Part shown: positions 30,696 to 38,456 of the stretch, piece after piece | Layout: every line of letters begins with the position of its first letter | Position numbering within the stretch: position 1 is the stretch's first letter | Assembly: GCF_016745095.1 (NCBI RefSeq) | Contig: NZ_CP067087.1 | Span: forward strand, 3,026,501-3,090,500 | Direction of reading: 5' to 3' | DNA: 64,000 nt | DNA from: Croceicoccus sp. YJ47 | Lineage (GTDB): Bacteria; Pseudomonadota; Alphaproteobacteria; Sphingomonadales; Sphingomonadaceae | Program-made: the position numbers and the translations under genes | Notes under the pieces: generated by a model | Told to the model about the DNA's origin: nothing | Seen by the model: the letters and a program-made list of their open reading frames with translations, nothing else | Database searches by the model: none

Positions 30696-32144
30696 TCAGT
30701 GGGTGAGGGCGCGGCTCTGGACGCCGCGCGACCAGTCCAGCGAGGCGGCCATTCCGGGCGACATCGAGGCGGCCAGCACGTTCTCGATGAACGCCGTCTT
30801 CTCGATGATCTGCAGCACCGCATTGACCTTGAGATGCGTGTTGGCCTGCCGGTCAGCGAGCGCCTGACGCACGACATTGACCTGATTCTGCCACATCGCG
30901 ATCTTGGCTTCGTCGGCCCCGATGAAGCTCGACATCGAGCGGCCCGCCTCGCTCACGATCCGGTCGAGCACGGCAAACAGGAGGTCGACACTGGCGATCT
31001 CGGCCAGGGTCTCCCGGTCGTCGGTCGGCATGCCCCGGCCATATGCCGCCTGGACGGTCAGGATCTTGTAGAGCGGGATGGACGCGACTTGCAGCAGTTC
31101 CTTCTGCTCTTCGCTGATCGCCGTGTCGTCGCGGATGGCCTGAACCATCCCGCCTATGAGCGCAGCCACCCGCGGCCGCAGCGCTTTCGATGCCGGCAGG
31201 CTCAGCGACTTGAAGCCCGGGTTGAGGCACTTCTCTGTCTCGTCGCAGTCAAAGATGAGGACGTTGCCATTCGTCGTGCCATCCAGCAGCGAAGTCACGA
31301 GGGTTGACGATGCCTCACCGACGATCGGCACGAACTTGCCCGGCTCGTCGTCCTTGGGGGGCACGTAGATGATCGTGCCCAGCAGCGTCATCGCATATTC
31401 GGCGAGCTCCTCGTCGAAGCGGCCGCCAGGCGAGAAGAACGCCGACTTCTTGAGGATCGTCCAGGTGTAGTTGCGCGGCACGCCGGGATTGACGTCGTCA
31501 TACTTGCCCGACCCCTGCGCGGTCGTGCTCGATCTCTGCCCCCTGGTGCCGCACCCATGCTTGGCCGCGGCATAGTCGGTGAAGATCCCTTCGGAGTTGC
31601 CGATCGCTTCGCAGATCGCCTTGTCGGCAAGGTCGCCCTTCGGCCAGATCCCGCCCACCAGACCCTGCGCCATCTCGCAGGAGTTGATGTTGAGGTTGTT
31701 CATGAGTTGAGCCTTCTGGCTGAACTCCTGCATGATCTTCGAGCATTCCGGGCAGACCGTGTCGATCGCTAGGCTGAAGGCGAAGCCAACTGCATTGTTC
31801 GCGACTGCCTTCAGCATCGCGACGATCTCGCTGGCGTTGATGAAGCTGAAGGACCCGGCAAAGATGTCGATGCCGCCGCAACCGGCGCGGGCGCGCGGCA
31901 GCTGCAGATTGGCGATGTTGGTGGTCTTCTGCGGGAACCGCGTCCAGACATTGCCGAGGCTGTAATAGCCGGCCGACTGCCCCTGGAACGCGGTCGGTCC
32001 GTTGACGTTTGCAGCGCCTCCGACGTCGTTCAGAAACGAGTCCATCGAACTGCCGACGTCGGCCGATGCGCCAGACAGCGGGAGGGCGAGGGGGATGGTG
32101 GCTGCAAGGAGCGCAGCGACGGCTCTTTTCATCCTAGTAGTCAC
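30696..32144 (-). CDS. traH: TraH, pilus assembly protein
   Basis: 482 residues with an N-terminal signal peptide (AVAALLAATIPLALPLSGASA). The mature part has the TraH features QGQSAGYYSLGNVWTRFP and GCGGIDIFAGSFSFIN, plus paired cysteines needing oxidation. TraH is a periplasmic part of the F-type outer core needed for pilus extension. It overlaps the 3' end of traF by 11 nt and precedes traG, the usual F-type order. Confidence 0.92.
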   Translation of the reverse strand: MTTRMKRAVAALLAATIPLALPLSGASADVGSSMDSFLNDVGGAANVNGPTAFQGQSAGYYSLGNVWTRFPQKTTNIANLQLPRARAGCGGIDIFAGSFSFINASEIVAMLKAVANNAVGFAFSLAIDTVCPECSKIMQEFSQKAQLMNNLNINSCEMAQGLVGGIWPKGDLADKAICEAIGNSEGIFTDYAAAKHGCGTRGQRSSTTAQGSGKYDDVNPGVPRNYTWTILKKSAFFSPGGRFDEELAEYAMTLLGTIIYVPPKDDEPGKFVPIVGEASSTLVTSLLDGTTNGNVLIFDCDETEKCLNPGFKSLSLPASKALRPRVAALIGGMVQAIRDDTAISEEQKELLQVASIPLYKILTVQAAYGRGMPTDDRETLAEIASVDLLFAVLDRIVSEAGRSMSSFIGADEAKIAMWQNQVNVVRQALADRQANTHLKVNAVLQIIEKTAFIENVLAASMSPGMAASLDWSRGVQSRALTH

Positions 32145-32985
32145 GTCCAGCTTCCTTCGATGTGAGGAGGTAAATCCGGTCCTGCAGCTCGTCGGCGCTC
32201 ATGACGCCGTAGCCGATCGGGATGGGGCGGCCGGTCTGCGCGTCCCAGAGCACGACCGCTGGCGTGATCTTGGGCTCGAGCCCCATGCGGCTGCGCTGGT
32301 TGGTCTCGACCGTGTAGTTCGGGAAATGCCGCGACGGGCCGCCATCGGTCGAAATCGCGCGTACCGCGATATGCCAGGTCGAGGCAACGCTCTGCACGAT
32401 TGGCGACATGACTTCGCAGGCGCCGCAGCTCTGGGCGAAGAAGTAGAACAGCCCGTAGCGCTCGGAAAGCTGGGCCATCGCGGCGTTCCGTTCCGCGCTT
32501 CGCGAATCCTGCCACTGGCGCTTGCCAAGCGTCGAGACCGGGCGCTGCAGCGTGTAGTCGAGCTCGGGGTCCTGCCAGATCGCCCGCTGCCAGACGTCGC
32601 TGAAGAGCGACGCGCGGTCGAGCTGGGCGCGCTGGAAGCGGATATAGGCCGTCACATTCGCCGGCGTCGGCTCGAGGATCGCCTTGGCCTTCAGTTCGCG
32701 CAACGTCGCAGTGATCGCGTCGAGTTGGCTAGTCGCGCTGGCCGCAGGCGCTGGCGAGGGCGAATTCTGGTCCGGCGTCTTGGGCCCCTCACAGTAGAAC
32801 CAGTATCCGAGCCGCCGCTCCTCGCAATAGAAGCTATCCTGGCGCTCGGCCGATTGTGCGCTGGGCGGCGCATCGGTCCGGCTTGCGACCGGCTGGGCGG
32901 TCGCCGGAGAAAGCTGGCAAACGGAATTGGCAATCGCGCAGGCGGCGAGCAGCCGCCACGCGGCCTTACTGGCGGGCGCGGGCAT
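32134..32985 (-). CDS. traF: TraF, thioredoxin-like conjugal pilus assembly protein
   Basis: 283 residues with a signal peptide at the start (AACAIANSVCQLSPATA). The C-terminal thioredoxin-like domain has LFYFFAQSCGACEVMSPI, with an intact CxxC pair, and PAVVLWDAQTGRPIPIGYG. F plasmid TraF lacks the CxxC, so this protein may really catalyse disulfide exchange for cysteine-rich TraN, TraU and TraH. The N-terminal part has FYCEERRLGYWFYCE. It overlaps traN and traH. Confidence 0.9.
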   Translation of the reverse strand: MPAPASKAAWRLLAACAIANSVCQLSPATAQPVASRTDAPPSAQSAERQDSFYCEERRLGYWFYCEGPKTPDQNSPSPAPAASATSQLDAITATLRELKAKAILEPTPANVTAYIRFQRAQLDRASLFSDVWQRAIWQDPELDYTLQRPVSTLGKRQWQDSRSAERNAAMAQLSERYGLFYFFAQSCGACEVMSPIVQSVASTWHIAVRAISTDGGPSRHFPNYTVETNQRSRMGLEPKITPAVVLWDAQTGRPIPIGYGVMSADELQDRIYLLTSKEAGRDY

Positions 32986-34693
32986 AGTAGTCCTCGATCT
33001 TCTGTTGGATGTCCTGGGTTGCCTGCAGCTCGTCAGGCAGGCGGGCGGCGTCGGTAAACTCGGCGTAGACCTCGCTGAAGTCCATTTTCGAGAGGTCGAG
33101 CCGGGCGAACTCGTCGATGGTGAAGCCCTGGCATTGCTCGGTCTTCGGTTTGCCCCAGGGCTTGTTCAGCTGCTGGCGGCCTTGCTCCTGCAGGATCCGC
33201 GAGAGCTTGGATTCAAAGCAGCAGTAGACCTTGCGCTTGGTCAGGCACACGCCAAGGAAGGAGGACGAGCAATAAGTGCCGACGTAGGCGCACAGACCCT
33301 GCGCATCCTTCTGATGCAGCAGCATCTCCTCGCGGCTGCAGCCCAGCGCCACGAGCAGCTGGATGCCCGGGATGAGCGGGAAACCCTTGCCTTTGCAGCA
33401 GTTGAGCACGCCGAAGACCTTGGACGAGCAGCTTTCTCGGGTCCCCTTGAACAGAGTGAGGTTGTCCGGATCGAATTCGCGGCGCGCCTGGTTCATCGCG
33501 TTCAAGGCGACGGCCGCATCCTTGAACTCGTCGTTGGCCTCGCGCTGGATGGTCTCGCACGAGCCATCGATGCAGTAGACATCACCGTCGCAGATGAACT
33601 GGTTGGTGTTCGCAGGCTGGTCTGGAACCGGGCAATCATAGACCCGCTCCCAGGTGCGGCAGGGCTCCCCCGCGAGGCAGTCTTCGCGCACCAGCTTGCA
33701 GCCCGGAGTGGCTTCAAGTGTCTGGCAGTCCTGTGCCTCGGTGAACTGCGCGCAGCTGTAATTGCGGCTCCACGCCCAGCAAGGCTGCGTCACGGCGATG
33801 CCATCGACGATGCGGGTCACCGGATCGCTGTCCGTGCACGTCTCGGTGTCTTGCTGGCACGAGGTATCAGCCGCGAGACCAGCACACTGGCTTTCATCGA
33901 GCGTGGTCGTGACGACGTTCTCGCCTGTCACCGTGTAGGGCGTCGCGCCATCGACCGGCGCCGTGCAACTAACGAGATCGACCCTTAGATTGCCCGAGTT
34001 ACAGCCCCAGTAGATCCCGAAATAGGGGTCGCACAGATTGATCGGATAGGACTGCGTGACCGTGCATTGCGGAGCGGGGTAGCGGTTGCAGTTGTAGACC
34101 GAAGCCGGGTCGACCCCGCTACCACCAACACAGTAGTAGCCGTAGACCTGCCGCTGCTCGACACGCGCGGTCAACGTCACGGGGCAGGTCCGTGTTTCCT
34201 GTGTTGCGGTAAAGCCAACATTGCAGGTCGCCATGTAGCGCGCCGCGGTTCCGCTGGTAAGCGGCAAGGGCACGCAGCGTCCCTGCGAGCCGCCGATGGC
34301 CATTCCGCTCGTATAGGCGAGCGGGTCATCGCTGATCACATTGCTGCGCGCGATCGTTGCATCGAGATCCTGCGGCGCAAACCGGGCGCGCCGGTCCATC
34401 GAATCCCGCATGGCCTTGTAGCCGGTGTTGCTCGTCGCCTGGCTCGCCGCTTCGCGGCTCATCCGGTCAGGATCGTCGAAATAACCCGACTGGCTCGGCG
34501 TGCCGCCGAAATTGGGGATGCGGCTTGCATCCGGGTTCGTCGTTGCCGCGCTTTGCGCCGCGGCTGTCTTGTCCCGCCCGAAAGCCTTGCCGTCGGCTTT
34601 GGCAGCATCGGTTGTAGTCTGGGCGTAGAGCGGGCCGGCGAGGGCGAGCAGAAGCGCGCCCACGCCAGCGAGAGAGATGACTGGTCGTTTCAT
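32966..34693 (-). CDS. traN: TraN, outer-membrane mating-pair stabilisation adhesin
   Basis: 575 residues with a signal peptide (SLAGVGALLLALAGPLYA). The mature protein has about 32 cysteines, many in CxxxxC or CC pairs (VLNCCKGKG, VYCCFES), typical of TraN, which sits on the recipient-facing surface and stabilises the mating pair. The count explains why two thiol-disulfide proteins (DsbC-like and TraF with CxxC) are encoded nearby. The ATG overlaps the stop of trbC (ATGA). Receptor specificity cannot be read from sequence. Confidence 0.92.
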   Translation of the reverse strand: MKRPVISLAGVGALLLALAGPLYAQTTTDAAKADGKAFGRDKTAAAQSAATTNPDASRIPNFGGTPSQSGYFDDPDRMSREAASQATSNTGYKAMRDSMDRRARFAPQDLDATIARSNVISDDPLAYTSGMAIGGSQGRCVPLPLTSGTAARYMATCNVGFTATQETRTCPVTLTARVEQRQVYGYYCVGGSGVDPASVYNCNRYPAPQCTVTQSYPINLCDPYFGIYWGCNSGNLRVDLVSCTAPVDGATPYTVTGENVVTTTLDESQCAGLAADTSCQQDTETCTDSDPVTRIVDGIAVTQPCWAWSRNYSCAQFTEAQDCQTLEATPGCKLVREDCLAGEPCRTWERVYDCPVPDQPANTNQFICDGDVYCIDGSCETIQREANDEFKDAAVALNAMNQARREFDPDNLTLFKGTRESCSSKVFGVLNCCKGKGFPLIPGIQLLVALGCSREEMLLHQKDAQGLCAYVGTYCSSSFLGVCLTKRKVYCCFESKLSRILQEQGRQQLNKPWGKPKTEQCQGFTIDEFARLDLSKMDFSEVYAEFTDAARLPDELQATQDIQQKIEDYYARARQ

Positions 34694-35454
34694 GGAACCT
34701 GCCTTTCAAGACGGGCGAGGTGCTGGGCGGCGAGCAAAGCGCCGGGGCCGCCGCCGCGCACGAAGGTCTCGAGCGCGTAAGCTGCGCTGACATTGCCGCT
34801 CATCCGGTCGTGCGGCGGAGCTTGCGTCCGGCAGTCGAACCCGTCGCACAGATCGAAGTCGCTGCTGGTGACGACGTAGGTGGGCACCGCCTCGATCCCG
34901 AAGGCGCGGAACAGTCGCGGGTCGATGCCGACGCCGTCCAGTTGCTCGCCGGGCTTGGCAACTTTGGCCAATGCCGCCGTGAGAGCCTTGGCGCTGTTGC
35001 CGGGCAGCCCACGCAAGGCAACAACACCGCCAGCCTTGGTCACGTCGTCGATCATCGCACGCAGCGCTGCAGGCGGCATCGATAGCGAAGCAAAGGCGAT
35101 GAACCTCGGCGCCTCGCCCATGCCTTCGCTGGTCATGGCGCCGGCATCGGCCACCATCCGGTCAAAATCGAATGTGCTGGCCTCACCAGGCTTCGCGTTC
35201 GCGGCGGCCTCACGGGTGTAGCGGCGAGCGTGCGCCTCGGCCTCGTCGGAGCTGGTCCTCGCTTCCCGCGCCAGGGCTTCGGCTCTGGCGCGGGCATTGG
35301 CAGACAGCGCGTCGGCATCGGGGGCACCAGTAATGGCCCGCGCCCGGATAGCGGCCAGATCGAGGTCCGGTTCGGCCGTCTGCGCCGAGGCGCCAGCCAA
35401 AGCAGCAAGGCTGGAAAGCGAGGCGACTACAAGAAGATGAGGAAGTTTGTTCAT
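34690..35454 (-). CDS. trbC: TrbC, F-type pilus assembly protein
   Basis: 254 residues with a signal peptide (HLLVVASLSSLAALAGASA). The C-terminal two-thirds contain the TrbC fold: RFIAFASLSMPPAALRAMID, VALRGLPGNS and FGIEAVPTYVV, a thioredoxin-like shape without CxxC. It interacts with TraW in F-type assembly. The ATG at 35454 overlaps the traU stop (ATGA). A charged helix (ARARAEALAREARTSSDEAE) fills residues 45-75. Confidence 0.9.
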   Translation of the reverse strand: MNKLPHLLVVASLSSLAALAGASAQTAEPDLDLAAIRARAITGAPDADALSANARARAEALAREARTSSDEAEAHARRYTREAAANAKPGEASTFDFDRMVADAGAMTSEGMGEAPRFIAFASLSMPPAALRAMIDDVTKAGGVVALRGLPGNSAKALTAALAKVAKPGEQLDGVGIDPRLFRAFGIEAVPTYVVTSSDFDLCDGFDCRTQAPPHDRMSGNVSAAYALETFVRGGGPGALLAAQHLARLERQVP

Positions 35455-36479
35455 AGCGCACAGCAATTCCGCTTGCGCCAGACCAGGTAGCCCATGTCCT
35501 CGCCAATGGCGGGATAGACCTGGCCTGCCGACATGAAGGTGGTGGAGGCACCAATGGGCGCGCAGGCGTAGCGGCCCTTGGTCTGCGGATTGGGATTGGT
35601 GGCCTGGAAGCGGTATTGCTGCTTGCGCATCACCGGCATCAGGTACTTGCCGCAAAGCCCTTTGCTGCCCATCGTCCCCCAAGCGACGAGCTCGCGGTGG
35701 AGCTTGTAGGAGAACCGGGCGAGCGCGAGCCGCGATGCCTGCACATGGCCGATCGTTGCCGAGACATTGCCGTTGAGCGGATACATCGTGCCCTGGCAGC
35801 CCGCGCACCAGAACAGTTCATCGGTCGGCAGCTTGGCCGTTGCCGCCACGCAGTCCGCTGCACAGGCGGCAAGCGCCAAGGGATTGGCGAAGAGGACCGC
35901 CTCGGGATTGATGATCGCGGTTAGCTCGCTGTCCTGCCAGAGCGGATCAATCTCGGTGATGTAGAGTATGTCGATCGAGCCGGACTCGAGGCACAGGAAA
36001 TCGGCGACGATCTCCATCCAGTAGATCAGCGGATAGGCATACCAGTGGACATGCCACTGCGAGTTGTACTGGGTGTTGCCGCCAACCGCCGATGGCCCCG
36101 CCATCGACTTGAAGCCGATGTCGAACCCCGGATCGAGCTTCATCCCGCCGAGATTGACGAAGCACCATGGCTTCATGCTGACGTCGGCAAGCCGGACCGG
36201 CTCCCAGAACCCCATGGCGATGCCGGGCCGCAAACCGCACAGGCAAACGGGGAGAACCGGGTTGCTCGTATCGGGACGGCTCGACGGCCAGATCTTCAGG
36301 CCACCGATCGAGATCGGAAACAGGCACGACCAGCAGATGTCCGTGATCGGATTGACGAACTTGCCAGTGCAGCGCCCGGGGCCGGCCGCAGCCTGGGCAG
36401 GAGCACTGGACACGACGCTCAGGCTGGTGAGCAGAAATGCTCCGCAAAGCCATGACAGAAGGCGTTTTTTCTTGCTCAT
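35451..36479 (-). CDS. traU: TraU, conjugal DNA transfer/pilus protein
   Basis: 342 residues with a signal peptide (CGAFLLTSLSVVSSAPAQA). The family signature GKFVNPITDICWSCLFPISI stands right after it; NSQWHVHWYAYPLIYWMEI and ELFWCAGCQGTMYP follow. Many cysteines imply disulfide bonding in the periplasm. TraU is needed for DNA transfer more than for pilus formation. It overlaps traW (ATGA) and trbC. Confidence 0.93.
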   Translation of the reverse strand: MSKKKRLLSWLCGAFLLTSLSVVSSAPAQAAAGPGRCTGKFVNPITDICWSCLFPISIGGLKIWPSSRPDTSNPVLPVCLCGLRPGIAMGFWEPVRLADVSMKPWCFVNLGGMKLDPGFDIGFKSMAGPSAVGGNTQYNSQWHVHWYAYPLIYWMEIVADFLCLESGSIDILYITEIDPLWQDSELTAIINPEAVLFANPLALAACAADCVAATAKLPTDELFWCAGCQGTMYPLNGNVSATIGHVQASRLALARFSYKLHRELVAWGTMGSKGLCGKYLMPVMRKQQYRFQATNPNPQTKGRYACAPIGASTTFMSAGQVYPAIGEDMGYLVWRKRNCCAL

Positions 36480-37123
36480 GACGGCGCATGCTCCTTGAGA
36501 GGCACGGGCAGTTCGGTGATGATGAGCGCGCGGCCCTGCTGCTCGACGGTTGCGGGCACCGCGCGAATGCCGAAGTGTTTCACCAGCGTGCCGCCCTGAT
36601 CGAAGTAGAAGCGCCGCTGACGGGCCTTCATGAGTTCGAGCGGCGCACCCCGCACGAGGATGAGCTTGGCCTTTGTGCTGGCATAGCGACGGGTGGCCCA
36701 GGCGAGCTGTGCCGGGTCGTCCCCATCGAGAAAGACGAGGGGAGCCCGGAGCGGCACGGTATCGAGCGGATTGACCCGCGTGCCTGCGGCAATGATGAGC
36801 CGGCCTTTGTCGTCGGCAATATCGCGCTCGACGGTGATCGTCGGATCGAAACGCCAGCTGCGCAGCGCCGAGGCGAGGGTAACGCCCGCGACCGGCTCTG
36901 GCCGGTTGACCCGGGCGATTGTCCGCCGCTTCAGCTCTTCGTTGAGACGGGCCGTTTCGCCGGTCTTCTCAAGCTGGGTGAGCCTGGCATGGATCTGCTG
37001 AAGCAGGTCCGGTTCGATGACCGGCCATACCGCGCCGTGCTGGCCGTAATCGCGAGCCATTGCCTGTGGTGCGATGGCCAGCGCCAGCGCAGTGGTGCAA
37101 ACCGGCAGAGTGAGGAGCCTCAC
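36476..37123 (-). CDS. traW: TraW, F-type periplasmic assembly protein
   Basis: About 215 residues. I use the GTG at 37123, which overlaps the stop of traF(S26) (GTGA) and gives a proper signal peptide (LLTLPVCTTALALAIAPQAMA). The mature part has the TraW features WPVIEPDLLQQIHARL, SWRFDPTITVERDIAD and FDQGGTLVKHFGIRAVPATV. It partners TrbC. A longer upstream reading would lack a signal peptide. Confidence 0.9.
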   Translation of the reverse strand: MRLLTLPVCTTALALAIAPQAMARDYGQHGAVWPVIEPDLLQQIHARLTQLEKTGETARLNEELKRRTIARVNRPEPVAGVTLASALRSWRFDPTITVERDIADDKGRLIIAAGTRVNPLDTVPLRAPLVFLDGDDPAQLAWATRRYASTKAKLILVRGAPLELMKARQRRFYFDQGGTLVKHFGIRAVPATVEQQGRALIITELPVPLKEHAPS

Positions 37124-37644
37124 AGGATTGGCCTCCCGACCCCGAGTATGCGCGGTCCACAGATCCAACCGATCGCGGCATAGCGACTGTCGAAGCCATC
37201 CTTGTGTTCGCTGGTGACGAAGTAGCAGCCTTTCGGCACGCGCCCCGTAGGTCCAAGCGCCAGCGGTTCGCCGAGGCGGCTCTCAAGCTTGGCCTTGGCC
37301 ACGGCCTCACCGTTGACGAAGTAGATGCGGTTTTGCTCGGTGATGATGTCGCCCGGAACACCGCTCACCCGCTTGCCGAACGGCTTGGGCTTCGCCCCGA
37401 AATGCTTGACCAACAAAGGCGAGGTGGGTGGGTCGAACAGGATGATGTCCCCGCGATGCACGGGTGCCCCCCGCGTGACCCAGATGGCCCAGTAGGGCAG
37501 GCTGGGGCTCACATTGATCATAAGCGCATGGCCCTGCGCGAAGGCGGCAAGCGAGGAGAGCGCCAGTGCCCCGGCGCCGAGCCCGCCCCAAAGCACGAGC
37601 CGGCGCGCCAAAGCTGAGCGGATCAAGAGATCAGCGGGCTGCAT
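37120..37644 (-). CDS. traF: S26-family signal peptidase (TraF of Ti/RP4 type)
   Basis: 174 residues. One N-terminal membrane segment is followed by MINVSPSLPYWAIWVTRG, with the catalytic Ser in SPSLPYW, and a Lys in GKRVSGVPGDIITEQNRI, the SppF/LepB dyad. It probably trims the pilin or matures other transfer proteins. The ATG at 37644 gives MQPADLLIRS and overlaps trbI by 14 nt. The name clashes with the thioredoxin-like TraF downstream; this one is the peptidase. Confidence 0.88.
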   Translation of the reverse strand: MQPADLLIRSALARRLVLWGGLGAGALALSSLAAFAQGHALMINVSPSLPYWAIWVTRGAPVHRGDIILFDPPTSPLLVKHFGAKPKPFGKRVSGVPGDIITEQNRIYFVNGEAVAKAKLESRLGEPLALGPTGRVPKGCYFVTSEHKDGFDSRYAAIGWICGPRILGVGRPIL

Positions 37645-38038
37645 TGGGAATGGCTCCCATGCGGCGCACGACGTCGGCACGCACAGACCCGGTCAGGTCC
37701 GGTGTGCTCCCGGCGACCACTGCTTCGGCAACCAGAACTGTCCGGCCTTCGCGTCCGAGCTTCTGTACCGAGGCTTCCACGGCCTTGAGGTAGGCCTGGA
37801 CGCGCAGTCTGGTTTCTTCAGGCGGCCGACCGGCACGCGCTTCGGCTTCGATGAAGTCGCCCATGATCCGGCTCAGCTGGACCGTGACGACCTCGCGTTT
37901 TTCCAGGGTGAGCAGCTTGTCCGTCGCCCAGACACCCCACAGCACCTGACCGATCATGCCGGCGCCGACCACGACAGCGGTGAAATTGATCGATGCAAGC
38001 CGCCAGCGCAGGCCCGATGTTGCCAGAATGTTCTTCAC
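37631..38038 (-). CDS. trbI: TrbI (F-type), pilus retraction-related protein
   Basis: 135 residues. A GTG at 38038 overlaps the stop of the preceding membrane-protein gene (GTGA). An N-terminal membrane helix (FTAVVVGAGMIGQVLWGVW) is followed by a periplasmic helix (REVVTVQLSRIMGDFIEAEA). This matches F TrbI, which influences pilus outgrowth or retraction. Its position before the S26 peptidase and TraW is conserved in sphingomonad F-type operons. Confidence 0.82.
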   Translation of the reverse strand: MKNILATSGLRWRLASINFTAVVVGAGMIGQVLWGVWATDKLLTLEKREVVTVQLSRIMGDFIEAEARAGRPPEETRLRVQAYLKAVEASVQKLGREGRTVLVAEAVVAGSTPDLTGSVRADVVRRMGAIPNAAR

Positions 38039-38427
38039 AGCTTTTCTCCCGAAAGTTCGCGGTCGAGATCGCGGATGAAGCGCGGCATGCGCCACACGAC
38101 GACGAGCGTCGCGAGACCGATCAGAACGAACTTGCACTGGCCGAGGAAGGTCACGCGGCGTGCGAGGTCGGCCGCCAGGAAGCGGTCACCGAGATTGGCG
38201 ACATGGGCGAAGAAGGCATCGGGATTGCCGCCCGACAACAGCAAGAAGAAGAGCAGCGGCAGGCCCAGCGCCATCAGGTAGGACGAGCCGAGAAACAGGC
38301 AGCCGCGAAGCAGAATGTAGCAGCCATCGGCCACGCGCGAGCGCAATGTCCGCACCGGCTGGCTGACGGGGTGTTCGTCTTCGGACGGGTCGGTCCGGTC
38401 GAAGGGGGTGACGAGGTGGAGAGGCAT
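38035..38427 (-). CDS. Two-helix membrane protein between traC and trbI
   Basis: 130 residues. Membrane segments lie around FLGSSYLMALGLPLLFFLLL and CKFVLIGLATLVVVW, separated by a periplasmic loop. No F-plasmid protein matches clearly. It begins 29 nt after traC and overlaps trbI, so it is likely a system-specific channel component. Confidence 0.7.
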   Translation of the reverse strand: MPLHLVTPFDRTDPSEDEHPVSQPVRTLRSRVADGCYILLRGCLFLGSSYLMALGLPLLFFLLLSGGNPDAFFAHVANLGDRFLAADLARRVTFLGQCKFVLIGLATLVVVWRMPRFIRDLDRELSGEKL

Positions 38428-38456
38428 GGAGATAGGGATCCTTTGGTGATGGGGTG

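Noticed and set aside
30168-31307. 379-codon plus-strand frame opposite traG/traH
   Set aside because: Antisense shadow without any motif.
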